Of a stretch of DNA of 42,655 nucleotides, positions 23,756 to 31,500 are shown one piece after another. Position 1 is the first letter of the stretch; each line of letters opens with the position of its first letter. The stretch is from Candidatus Thorarchaeota archaeon (lineage in GTDB: Archaea > Asgardarchaeota > Thorarchaeia > Thorarchaeales > Thorarchaeaceae). Made by a program: the position numbers and the translations under genes. The stretch is from assembly GCA_029855935.1 (NCBI GenBank), contig JAGSHN010000026.1, positions 1 through 42,655 of the forward strand, written 5' to 3'. The notes under the pieces were generated by a model, which was not told the origin of the DNA, ran no database searches, and saw only the letters and a program-made list of their open reading frames with translations.

Positions 23756-24165
23756 TATCGCCTGCTCTCACTCTTCGGTTTCAACTGGTCCTTTGGGGGC
23801 GCCGTAGAGTGCCGGAAGCAGATAGTGTCTCAGGCCTGACTCCTCACTGGAAGCTCTGGCTTGAGCATGACGGTCGGTATGTCTTTGGGCGGGGTGCGTT
23901 TCTCCTGCTGAGAGCAATTCAGGATACGGGAAGCCTCACCGCTGCGGCTCAGCGTGTGGGTATGTCGTATCGCTATGCCTGGGGAATCATCCGAAAGGTC
24001 GAACGGGAGTTGGGTGCGCCAGTCGTGGAGACGCATCGCGGGGGCGCTGTTGGGGGCGGCGGGACGAGTGTGACCCCGGTCGGAGCGAGGCTGATTCGCG
24101 CGTTCTCTCTATTGGACGAGGCCTTTCAGAGGACCGCTGCACAACTCCAGGCTGACCTGCTGTGA
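23743..24165 (+). CDS. ModE-like winged-HTH regulator (N-terminal domain only)
   Basis: A LysR/ModE-type winged helix of the kind that controls molybdate or tungstate genes. The conserved core is WKLWLEHDGRYVFGRGAFLL, SLTAAAQRVGMSYRYAWGII, the RGGAVGGGGTSVTPVGARL wing and a C-terminal dimer helix. No molybdate-binding TOBE domains are attached, which is common in archaea. The start is uncertain: TTG 23743 is the outer limit and overlaps the previous gene, while GTG 23809 gives the usual length of about 118 residues. It is convergent with the ferredoxin gene, one base apart. Confidence 0.88.
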   Translation: MGPLISPALTLRFQLVLWGRRRVPEADSVSGLTPHWKLWLEHDGRYVFGRGAFLLLRAIQDTGSLTAAAQRVGMSYRYAWGIIRKVERELGAPVVETHRGGAVGGGGTSVTPVGARLIRAFSLLDEAFQRTAAQLQADLL

Positions 24166-24166
24166 G

Positions 24167-25216
24167 CTATGAGAAGCGAAGTTCAATCGCCTTGTTCGGA
24201 CAGTGGCTCATGCACTCCAAGCAGAGGATGCAGTCGGCACTGTACATGTGGTCGTAGGGAAACTTCCTGATCTGAATGTTCATCGGGCAGACAACCTCGC
24301 ACACATTGCACGTGTCAGGTGTGCATCTCGCGGGGTTTCTGCCGATGCCTATGAGCGCGTCCCTTGAGAATAGACCGTAGAACCATCCTGCAGGACACAG
24401 CCATCTACAGAACCAGCGTGGCACCCAGAAGGAGACAACGAGGACGAACGTGACGAAGATGACCTGAAGCCAGACCACTGTGCCCCAGACCGAGAGATAC
24501 CACAGCGTATCGAGTCCCGTGGGCCAGACCTGGTTGGCCATGACCACAAATATGATGTATGCCGGGTTGAATGGGTCAAACGCCGCGTTGGCAAACATCC
24601 CGAGGACTGCCTCTAGGTCCTCCGCTGTGCCGGTCAACCTGCTCAGCCCCATCCACACTGCAAGGCCGACGACAATGACAAAGACGTACGCCTTGACTCG
24701 CCTGAGCTCTCTCTCTGTGTTGGGCGCAGGCCGCACCTTTGACCTGTTCGGCAAGGTGGCAAAGTCTTGGAGCGTACCAATGGGACAGATCCAGCCGCAG
24801 GCCACACGACCGAGGACAGTGAGGATGAGAATCATTGCTCCGAGGGTGAAGAACGGGAATATGCCACTGGAGAGCTCTCTCTGCATAGTGTCAAAGGACC
24901 CTGCAATCATCCCGAAGGGGGCCTCCAGCGGGGCGATGATTGGCAACGTCGGGATGGCGTTCCTCACACTCTCCCAGAAAGCGGTTATCTGTTCGTTGCC
25001 CCACCATGCTGCAAAGATGTAGCCATTGATTCCCAGCAGGAACAGAATCTGCACGACACGCCTGAGCATTCGGATGTTGAACACAGCACCCACGACCCGT
25101 CGTGCCAGTCCGGGTCGTTTCTCCATCGCCCTCTCTGCCCTCTTGGTCTCAGCTTCAGAGGATTTGTCCCTGTTCTCTTCCTTCTCCGTGCCAGGCGTCT
25201 CGGCATCCTTTGCCAT
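24167..25216 (-). CDS. NapH-like membrane ferredoxin (4Fe-4S polyferredoxin)
   Basis: An integral membrane electron-transfer protein of 349 residues. A charged cytosolic N-terminus of about 45 residues precedes a set of about five hydrophobic helices. CGWICPIGTLQD and CRWLCPAGWFYG are the paired C-x3-CP motifs of NapH/CcoG/RdxA proteins. The C-terminus holds two 4Fe-4S motifs, CNVCEVVCP and CILCLECMSHCP, facing the cytosol. It probably passes electrons between quinol or ferredoxin and an unknown partner. A TATA-like TTTTTAATC lies near 25268-25276. Confidence 0.9.
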   Translation of the reverse strand: MAKDAETPGTEKEENRDKSSEAETKRAERAMEKRPGLARRVVGAVFNIRMLRRVVQILFLLGINGYIFAAWWGNEQITAFWESVRNAIPTLPIIAPLEAPFGMIAGSFDTMQRELSSGIFPFFTLGAMILILTVLGRVACGWICPIGTLQDFATLPNRSKVRPAPNTERELRRVKAYVFVIVVGLAVWMGLSRLTGTAEDLEAVLGMFANAAFDPFNPAYIIFVVMANQVWPTGLDTLWYLSVWGTVVWLQVIFVTFVLVVSFWVPRWFCRWLCPAGWFYGLFSRDALIGIGRNPARCTPDTCNVCEVVCPMNIQIRKFPYDHMYSADCILCLECMSHCPNKAIELRFS

Positions 25217-25303
25217 CAGGTTCAGTCCTCGTCACCGGCGTATCGAACGGCGAAGACCTGAGGGCAGATTAAAAACGTTGTGCTGGACTGACATCGGCCC
25301 TGC

Positions 25304-25711
25304 TCATCGGCTGAAGGATATCGCAATCGTCCCGTTGTTCAGTTTCACCCTCAGAAGGTACACACCTGGCGAGTCAGGTGCGTCTGTCAGCAGTAGTGGG
25401 TGTGTGTATGTCTCAGTCCACAGGACTGGAGCGTCCTGTCCGGACTCGTATCGAACGGTCAGCGCTGTACCGTCCACATTGATGGAGACCCCATGGGGGA
25501 CCAACAGTTCAAGTGTCACCGACTCGGCCATTCCAGTGTCGACGGATGCGGTGGCATTATGCAGGACCTCCGCGAAGTGGCTTGCCTCCTCCAGTTGAGA
25601 TGCCGCATTGAAGTACTCAATTGAATAGAGGAGGACCGGTACTGCGACACTGGCTGCAGTCATCAGACCCACCGCAAGCAGCACCATCTTCTCTAGCGAT
25701 CTTGAGACCAT
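25304..25711 (-). CDS. Pilin-like or membrane-anchored surface protein
   Basis: A 135-residue protein with a short basic N-terminus (MVSRSLEK), one hydrophobic helix (MVLLAVGLMTAASVAVPVLL) and an extracellular region. The latter begins with a helix (YFNAASQLEEASHFAEVLHNA) and continues in beta-rich sequence. This layout resembles archaeal type IV pilins and TadE-like pseudopilins, but a clear class III signal cleavage site is not visible. ATG 25711 is chosen over the earlier in-frame start at 25786. The gene is divergent from selB and shares its TATA element. Confidence 0.65.
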   Translation of the reverse strand: MVSRSLEKMVLLAVGLMTAASVAVPVLLYSIEYFNAASQLEEASHFAEVLHNATASVDTGMAESVTLELLVPHGVSINVDGTALTVRYESGQDAPVLWTETYTHPLLLTDAPDSPGVYLLRVKLNNGTIAISFSR

Positions 25712-25757
25712 ATCTCTCAGTGTATGCGGACCAGCAATAAACTCCTCGCTGGCTAGT

Positions 25758-25765
25758 GTTATAAC
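25758..25765. promoter_or_regulatory. Palindromic TATA element shared by selB and the pilin-like gene
   Basis: GTTATAAC is a perfect 8-base palindrome. On the plus strand it is 33-40 bases before the selB ATG, giving a leader of about 10 bases. On the minus strand it is about 50 bases before ATG 25711. Confidence 0.65.
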
Positions 25766-25797
25766 CTGCCGCACGAAGACACACAAGGCGTGCAGGA

Positions 25798-27189
25798 ATG
25801 ACTGAGGAGCCGGTCACGGTACATGTGGGCCTCACTGGTCACATAGACCATGGCAAGACAGCTCTCGCTGCAGCGCTCAGTGAGGGTGTCTTCACAGCTG
25901 GTCTTGACAGACATCCACAGGCCCGGCAGCGAGGGATGACAATTGATCTCGGATTCACAATGTTCCATCTCGGCGACTATGTTGTGACCCTAGTCGATGC
26001 TCCGGGACACGCTGATCTCATCCGGAGTGTTGTCGCGGGGGCCAGCATAATCGATATGGCAATTCTCACGGTCGCCGCGGACGAGGGGCCCAAGGTACAG
26101 ACTGGTGAGCATCTTGTCGTTCTCGACTCGATGGGCATATCCTCTCTTCTCGTTGCAATCACCAAGATTGACCTTGTTGGTCGAGAGCAGGTCGAGAGGG
26201 TCGAGCGGCAGATGCGGTCGATACTCAGCGATCTGTCCTTTGACGATGTCCGCTTTGTGAGGGTGTCAGCGAAGACGCGTGAGGGCCTCGATGAACTGAG
26301 GCAGACGCTGCTGGACATGCTCCGCCCACGACCTCGAGACCGCGACGGTCCGTTCCTGATGCCAATAGACCACGCCTTTCCCGTCCGTGGTCACGGCACG
26401 GTCGTGACGGGTACCATCCTTCGAGGGTGTATCTCCTCAGACAATTTGGTAGAGCTAGCGCCACAGGGCCTGCGGGCGCGTGTCCGTACGATTCAGACCT
26501 TTGGGCAAAGCCGGAAGGCTGCTTGTGCCGGTGACCGGGTTGGCATCAACGTTCCCGACCTCGACCACAGAGACATCGTCCGTGGCTACTACCTCTGTCA
26601 GCCTCACTCGCTGGCGAATAGCCCGCAGTTCCTCGTGAGACTGCAGAGGACAAGACTCTACAGCGGGCGGGTGACCTCAGGTATGAGGCTGTCTGCCCAC
26701 GTTGGAATGCGCGCGGTGACCTGCGAGGTCATCCCACTTGTCGAGATTGAGGGGCGTCTTGTATTGTGTGAGGAGGCGGAAGACGAGGAGTTCCTTGCTG
26801 TGTTACGATCATCGCGCCCCATTGCAATAGAACCCGGAATGCGCGTCCTACTCCTGCGGACAGACCTTCCACCCACCACCATGCGTATTGTGGCATCGGG
26901 GGCGGTCCGGTGGACTACATCACCGACCACGGTATACAGACGTACGGTTCGGCGCGGGACTGTGCACCGTCTGCGTGAGGCCGACGTACTCGTCGTCGGA
27001 CTGGCCACCCGGCGTGAGCGTGCACTGCAGCTTCGTGGTCTGCGTGTGAGGGCTGCTGGTGGGGCCGTGGGGACGATTGGCGAGCCCTTTGGGACAAAGG
27101 GGGTTGTCAGCATATCATTCGACTCCCCAGTCACCGAGGGTGAGGAGGTCTATCTTGATGTGTTTCGTGAGGTGAGACTTGGTGGATGA
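25798..27189 (+). CDS. selB: Selenocysteine-specific elongation factor SelB (EFSec)
   Basis: GTPase that delivers Sec-tRNA-Sec to ribosomes at recoded UGA codons. It has 463 residues, the size of archaeal SelB. Domain I shows GHIDHGKT (14-21), QRGMTID (44-50), DAPGH (67-71), TKID (122-125) and SAKT around residue 157. Domains II and III follow (FPVRGHGTVVTGTILRG, then GDRVGINV), and a short domain IV runs to the end. The RQRGMTIDLGF motif instead of RGITI, and the extra C-terminal domain, separate it from EF-Tu/aEF1A and aIF2-gamma. It overlaps sepS by 11 bases and shares a palindromic TATA with the upstream divergent gene. Confidence 0.93.
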   Translation: MTEEPVTVHVGLTGHIDHGKTALAAALSEGVFTAGLDRHPQARQRGMTIDLGFTMFHLGDYVVTLVDAPGHADLIRSVVAGASIIDMAILTVAADEGPKVQTGEHLVVLDSMGISSLLVAITKIDLVGREQVERVERQMRSILSDLSFDDVRFVRVSAKTREGLDELRQTLLDMLRPRPRDRDGPFLMPIDHAFPVRGHGTVVTGTILRGCISSDNLVELAPQGLRARVRTIQTFGQSRKAACAGDRVGINVPDLDHRDIVRGYYLCQPHSLANSPQFLVRLQRTRLYSGRVTSGMRLSAHVGMRAVTCEVIPLVEIEGRLVLCEEAEDEEFLAVLRSSRPIAIEPGMRVLLLRTDLPPTTMRIVASGAVRWTTSPTTVYRRTVRRGTVHRLREADVLVVGLATRRERALQLRGLRVRAAGGAVGTIGEPFGTKGVVSISFDSPVTEGEEVYLDVFREVRLGG

Positions 27190-28504
27190 ACTGGAACGAC
27201 GGCTCTTGGAGACCATACCCACTAACATGGCGGCGAGAGGGCTCACCACTCTAGATGCCCTCATACGACCGATTCGCGACCTACTGAGTCGGCAGCAGTT
27301 TCCAGAGGAGTCACTGTCTGACAGACAGATCGAATGGCTCCTGAAACTGCTCTCCTCAATGGACTCTGACAAGGACCCTGCTGCCGCACGGGTGGGAGAG
27401 AGAGAGGGTCGCGTGGCATCTCCTCTGGTGGAGCGCCTCTCCTTCGCGTTCAACCATGGCGTGGGTCGCAGCGGTCATGTGACGGCACCACAGCCAAAGG
27501 CCGCCGGCGCGTCCCTGATGCAGCAGCTCTGCAACAATGTAGCTGTTGATGCAATTCGTCGTCTTGGCCTTCCCAACATCCGGCACGGCCTAGTACTCCC
27601 GGTATCGACGGGGATGTGCATCGCTCTCGTATTTGCGGCTCTGCGCCGGGAGCTTGGTGTGAGACGAGTCTTCTACCCACGAATTGACCACAAGTCCCCG
27701 CGTCGCGGACTGGCACTCGCTGGTGTCGAGGTGATTGAGGTCCCGACTATATTGACTGGCGATGCCGTCCGTCCGAACCTTGACTGGCTGAGTACCGTGC
27801 TGCCCGAGAGAAGAGACGAGGCTGCTGTTCTCGCCACGACCACGTTCTTTTCACCACGAGAGCCCGACCCTGTAAAGGAGATTGCCCGGCTCTGCAGCGA
27901 CCTTGACACGCCTCTCGTGATCAACAATGCCTATGGTGTGCAGTCTCCCCGCATCATGGCCATGATACGCTCTGCGGTTGATGCAGGTCGGGTCGATGCT
28001 GTGATACAGAGCAGTGACAAGAACTTCTTGGCCCCCGTTGGTGGGTCCATTCTCGTGTCAGCATCTAGAGACATAGTGGAGTGGACGGCTGCGACATACG
28101 CTGGTCGTGCCACCGCCGCACCAGTTGTCCAGACGCTTGCGGCCCTTCTGGCTCTTGGCAGGTCTCGATATGAGCAACTACGTTCAGAACAGGCCGAGAA
28201 CAGACAACTCCTCGAAACGATGCTGGGCGAGGTGGCCGATGCTGTCGGGCAGCGATTGCTCTCGGTGTTCAATCCAGTTTCTTGCGCGATGACCCTCGAT
28301 GGTCTTGACGCCCGGGTCATTGGAGCGAGGCTGTACAGTGCGCGAGTGACGGGGCCACGTGCGGTGGAGCAGGGAGATCAGGGTTCGTGCATCGATGGAT
28401 ACCCCCACAGCTATGTAGTTATGAACGCTGCAATCGGATCCTCACGTGAGGATGTCGAGACGGCAGTCGCCAAACTTCATAAGGAGCTCTCTCAAATGAT
28501 GTAA
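27179..28504 (+). CDS. spcS: O-phosphoseryl-tRNA(Sec) selenium transferase (SepSecS)
   Basis: PLP enzyme that converts phosphoseryl-tRNA-Sec to selenocysteyl-tRNA-Sec with selenophosphate. The 441 residues match the family: GVGRSGHVTAPQPKAAGASL (about 97-116, substrate phosphate loop), RHGLVLPVSTGMCIALVF, DHKSPRRGLALAGVEVIEVP, TTFFSPREPDPV, NNAYGVQSP, and SSDKNFLAPVGGSIL with PLP-binding Lys281. The TTG at 27179 overlaps the selB end, so the two are translationally coupled; GTG 27182 is also possible. The pathway partners tRNA-Sec and PSTK lie just downstream. Confidence 0.95.
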   Translation: MVDELERRLLETIPTNMAARGLTTLDALIRPIRDLLSRQQFPEESLSDRQIEWLLKLLSSMDSDKDPAAARVGEREGRVASPLVERLSFAFNHGVGRSGHVTAPQPKAAGASLMQQLCNNVAVDAIRRLGLPNIRHGLVLPVSTGMCIALVFAALRRELGVRRVFYPRIDHKSPRRGLALAGVEVIEVPTILTGDAVRPNLDWLSTVLPERRDEAAVLATTTFFSPREPDPVKEIARLCSDLDTPLVINNAYGVQSPRIMAMIRSAVDAGRVDAVIQSSDKNFLAPVGGSILVSASRDIVEWTAATYAGRATAAPVVQTLAALLALGRSRYEQLRSEQAENRQLLETMLGEVADAVGQRLLSVFNPVSCAMTLDGLDARVIGARLYSARVTGPRAVEQGDQGSCIDGYPHSYVVMNAAIGSSREDVETAVAKLHKELSQMM

Positions 28505-28549
28505 CCGTTTCCGACTGAGCGTGTCTCTGAGTTGTGATGGTGCGACGCT

Positions 28550-29185
28550 ATGACAACAGTCTCTCGAACTCTCCACTACGACGAACAGAGCCCATCGACA
28601 GTGTTCAGGATAGTCTGGTACGCGGCCGCACTGAGGCCTGGAGTCATACTGGTCGACCACAGCGAGGCTGAGAGCAAGACCCTCGACGCATCTGCGGAGT
28701 TCCAGCTGGACCTCGATGGCAAGCGGGTCAGCCTACAGGCGCACATCCGTGGCGATGATCGCTCTGTAGAATTGACAGTCTCCGGTGATGTCGACGGCTC
28801 AGCACTCGAGTCATATGTGGACGGCCTGACTCAGGAGATAGAGTCGCTGATCAAGAAGTTCGCTGCTATGGATGAGGCCACCCAACAACGTGTTGACCGC
28901 GCACTCTTAGCGAAGGCATGTTGGGACCGTGTGATTGCTGGCGTCCTCAAGAAGAGCCCTAGCAGCGACATATATTTCCAGCTCGCGCACGGCCGCGAGA
29001 TGATAATCAAGGCGACAGAGGGCGAGGATGTTCCTCCAATGGCGCTCACGACCAGTTCGTGGATCTCAAACATAGAGTCATTGCCACAGGACGAGCCGCT
29101 TCCCGCCTCCGTGGCGACCGATCTCGCAAAGAAGTGTGTCGAGTGGAAGAAGGAGACTCTGGAGATCTTGCGTCGGTATCTATGA
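28550..29185 (+). CDS. Unknown protein inside the Sec cluster
   Basis: A 211-residue soluble protein. The N-terminal half looks beta-rich (FQLDLDGKRVSLQAHI, then RSVELTVSGDVDG). A long helix, SYVDGLTQEIESLIKKFAAM, is followed by a helical C-terminal half ending VEWKKETLEILRRYL. No catalytic motif, metal site or membrane helix is apparent, and I do not recognise the family. ATG 28550 lies 45 bases after spcS with no obvious promoter between, so co-transcription with selB-spcS is likely. tRNA-Sec begins 34 bases after the stop. A role in Sec metabolism or RNA binding is inference from position alone. Confidence 0.78.
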   Translation: MTTVSRTLHYDEQSPSTVFRIVWYAAALRPGVILVDHSEAESKTLDASAEFQLDLDGKRVSLQAHIRGDDRSVELTVSGDVDGSALESYVDGLTQEIESLIKKFAAMDEATQQRVDRALLAKACWDRVIAGVLKKSPSSDIYFQLAHGREMIIKATEGEDVPPMALTTSSWISNIESLPQDEPLPASVATDLAKKCVEWKKETLEILRRYL

Positions 29186-29219
29186 TGTCTCTGGTGTGAC
29201 TGACATCCACATCACTGAT

Positions 29220-29310
29220 GGCCCCCAGCAGTGTCGGTGGTCCGGCGCCGCGGGCTTCAAACCCGTGATCGCGCAAGCGATGAGAGTTCGATTCTCTCTG
29301 GGGGCCGCCA
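29220..29310 (+). tRNA. selC: tRNA-Sec(UCA), CCA encoded
   Basis: All special features of selenocysteine tRNA are present. A 9-bp acceptor stem pairs GGCCCCCAG with CTGGGGGCC. The D-stem has 7 bp (GTGTCGG/CCGGCGC) with a four-base loop TGGT, as in archaeal tRNA-Sec. A 6-bp anticodon stem closes the loop CTTCAAA, giving anticodon TCA (29257-29259). The variable arm is ATCGC-GCAA-GCGAT, and the T-stem has 4 bp (AGAG/CTCT, loop TTCGATT). This is the 9/4 form of archaea and eukaryotes, followed by G73 and CCA. The extended D-stem is what PSTK recognises. Confidence 0.97.
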
Positions 29311-29320
29311 CTCACGCCAT

Positions 29321-30103
29321 TCAAGACCTCAATATCCCATCCTCGTACAGCCTGCGCCGTAGAATATCGAGTGTTTCGGCCTCTGACAGCCCCTGTCGCA
29401 GTGCTGTCTTCAACACCTCTCTCCGCAGCTTGGACAGTCGTTGAGGGTCGCTCCTGGCTGGGTGGTCTCGAATGAAGGCAGCCACCAGACGCCTTGTGGC
29501 GACATCGAGCGAGGTGGCCCGCTCGTCTCTTGATGACGATGCCATCATTCTGCCCCTTCCTCTCTCCTCGGTTTCGATGAGTCTTCTGAGTCCACTGACC
29601 ACTAGTCTCGCAGCCTCGTCCACACCCATCACAGAGAGGTCCGCTGCAGCAATTGGCCGATCCCAGGCATAGCGGAGGCCCGGCGGGTCGAGTCTGTCAG
29701 CAATCCTCCGAAGCACCTCCTCCGGAACCTGGCGTCTTCTCTGTCTGTTCCAGCGTAGCGCGACCGCGAGTGGTGTCGTGACGTACACGACGCCAAACGC
29801 GACACTCATCCTCTCAGCAACGACCAATAGCTCGTGACGCATGCTGGCGTAGTAGTTCGTGTCATCGTGAATGACTGACTGTCCCTGATCCAGTGTCCTC
29901 TCGGCTCGTCTCAACGCCTTCTGCCGCACTGCATGTTCTCGCTCTGGTGTGAAGTTCCTGTAGTACTCGTCATCACGCAGAGCATCGGTGCTGATCAGAG
30001 TCGCGGGTCGAAGGTCGTCTGTCAGTTGAGCCAAGACAGCCTCTGCAAGGGTGGTCTTGCCCGATGCTGGAATGCCGCACAGCGCGAGGAGAAACTGTGG
30101 CAT
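29321..30103 (-). CDS. pstK: L-seryl-tRNA(Sec) kinase (PSTK)
   Basis: Phosphorylates Ser-tRNA-Sec to Sep-tRNA-Sec, the substrate of SepSecS. With ATG 30103 it has 260 residues. The N-terminal P-loop kinase shows LCGIPASGKTTLA (P-loop at 10-18), ISTDALRDDEYYRNFTPERE, VIHDDTNYYASMRHEL and VVYVTTPLAVALRWNRQRR. A helical C-terminal tRNA-binding domain ends RRRLYEDGILRS. GTG 30115 is an alternative start. Its 3' end lies 10 bases from tRNA-Sec, on the opposite strand, and tfb is upstream on the same strand. Related small P-loop kinases exist, but the context makes PSTK firm. Confidence 0.93.
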   Translation of the reverse strand: MPQFLLALCGIPASGKTTLAEAVLAQLTDDLRPATLISTDALRDDEYYRNFTPEREHAVRQKALRRAERTLDQGQSVIHDDTNYYASMRHELLVVAERMSVAFGVVYVTTPLAVALRWNRQRRRQVPEEVLRRIADRLDPPGLRYAWDRPIAAADLSVMGVDEAARLVVSGLRRLIETEERGRGRMMASSSRDERATSLDVATRRLVAAFIRDHPARSDPQRLSKLRREVLKTALRQGLSEAETLDILRRRLYEDGILRS

Positions 30104-30209
30104 CAGAGGGTCCACCGAGTCTATTGTCCCCTGCTGTACAAAAGGAGTTTGTGGCCCGCCTCAAGAACGCGGTCCGCCCGGGGCGTTGCGCCACAAGACA
30201 TACAACGGT

Positions 30210-31154
30210 TCACGGACGGATTGTTATCTGTAGGCTGCTGGCGAGATCCTTGTACCTATTCCTGACCGTGACCTCTGTGACATTGGATGCCTCAGCAATC
30301 TCTCTCTGCGTCCGCCTGTCGTTGGTTATGATGCCAGCAATGTAGAGCGCCGCAGCCGCCAGTCCACCGGGGTCTTTTCCGGCTGTGATCCCCCTCTCAC
30401 GTGCCATGTCGATTATCTCCATGGCCTTCTGGACCGTACGACCATCGAGCCCGAGGTCGGACGATATTCTTGGCATCAGGTCATTGGCTGACGGGATGGG
30501 GACCTTCATCCTGACATTGCGCAGTATCAGCCTCACGCACTGTCCCAACTCCTTTCTGTTGACCCGCGCCTCAGTGACAATCTCATCCAGCTGTCTCGGT
30601 ATCCGGTGGATGCGACAGGAGAGATAGATTGCAGCCGCCACCATCCCCTCGATTGAACGCCCACGGACCAGTCTTCGGCTTAGTGCCTTCCTGTAGATCA
30701 GTGCGGCGGTCTCCTTCGCCTCGCTGGGAACACCGAGCTGCGAGGACAGTCGGTCAAGCTCGCTCATCGCGATTGACAGATTCCGGTGCTGTGAGCTGTG
30801 GACGAGTGTGCGAATCTGCCACTTCCTCATCCGATAGATTGCCGCCCGGGAGCTGCCGGATATCGCGCGACCGTTCGCGTCTCTGTCGCTCCAACCGAGA
30901 GTCGTTGCCAAGCCCTTATCGGCCATAGTGAGAGTAAGTGGCGAGCCCGTCCTCGCGCGCGCGTTTCTCTCCTCGGTTGTGAAGGCCCTCCACTCGGGTC
31001 CGGTGTCCATTATTCTCTCATCGAGGACACAGCCACACGATGTGCAGATGAACTCCCCCCGGGTGTGGTCCTCGTAGAACTCACTGCCGCCGCATATGGA
31101 ACACACCTGCAGCCCACGTTGTCTCTCTGTCGTAGGTCGCACTGGTCTTGCCAT
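30210..31154 (-). CDS. tfb: Transcription initiation factor TFB (TFIIB)
   Basis: General factor that bridges TBP at the TATA box and RNA polymerase. The product has 314 residues from ATG 31154, which GGTGA precedes at normal spacing; the frame is open further upstream but unlikely to be used. The zinc ribbon is intact (CSICG at 18-22 and CTSCG at 37-41). The linker with GPEWRAFTTEER follows, then two cyclin repeats (LDRLSSQLGVP to AAIYLSCR, and DLGLDGRTVQKAMEI to AALYIAG) and the C-terminal recognition helix EASNVTEVTVRNRYKDL. Confidence 0.96.
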   Translation of the reverse strand: MARPVRPTTERQRGLQVCSICGGSEFYEDHTRGEFICTSCGCVLDERIMDTGPEWRAFTTEERNARARTGSPLTLTMADKGLATTLGWSDRDANGRAISGSSRAAIYRMRKWQIRTLVHSSQHRNLSIAMSELDRLSSQLGVPSEAKETAALIYRKALSRRLVRGRSIEGMVAAAIYLSCRIHRIPRQLDEIVTEARVNRKELGQCVRLILRNVRMKVPIPSANDLMPRISSDLGLDGRTVQKAMEIIDMARERGITAGKDPGGLAAAALYIAGIITNDRRTQREIAEASNVTEVTVRNRYKDLASSLQITIRP

Positions 31155-31431
31155 TGTGTCTTCACCATCCAGGTGGTCCCCGCGGGAGATGGCCGCGTGC
31201 ATAGGACCCGAATAGGTGGTCAAAAGCACGCTCCGAACGGGAAACGCTTGCGTAGCCCGAGCCCGCCGCCTAATAAATCTAAGGATTGACGAAGGAATGC
31301 ATCACTGTAGAATAGTCAGGAACTGGTCTATGCATGGTGGCACTGTTCTCGATGATGGGCAGCACGGTGGAAAAACAAGATGTCGGGCCCAGCCAACAAT
31401 CTGTTGAACAGTCTCTGGGGCGATAATGAAG

Positions 31432-31463
31432 CGGGCCCGGCGCCCGACTGAGCACCGGGCCCG
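31432..31463 (-). terminator. Strong GC hairpin, possible 3' end structure
   Basis: CGGGCCCGG at 31432-31440 and CCGGGCCCG at 31455-31463 form a perfect 9-bp stem with a 14-base loop. It lies 38-69 bases after the stop of the 31501 gene on the minus strand. A transcript-end or mRNA-stabilising role is inferred. No T-run follows, so it is not a standard archaeal terminator. The rest of 31230-31500 shows no gene. Confidence 0.4.
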
Positions 31464-31500
31464 GGGGTGGTGGCGTTGTTGTGATGTGTAACGAGTCCGT

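Noticed and set aside
31432-31463. SECIS element in the 3' region of the 31501 gene
   Set aside because: The gene has no in-frame TGA and ends in TAG, and the hairpin is an uninterrupted GC stem without an internal purine loop.
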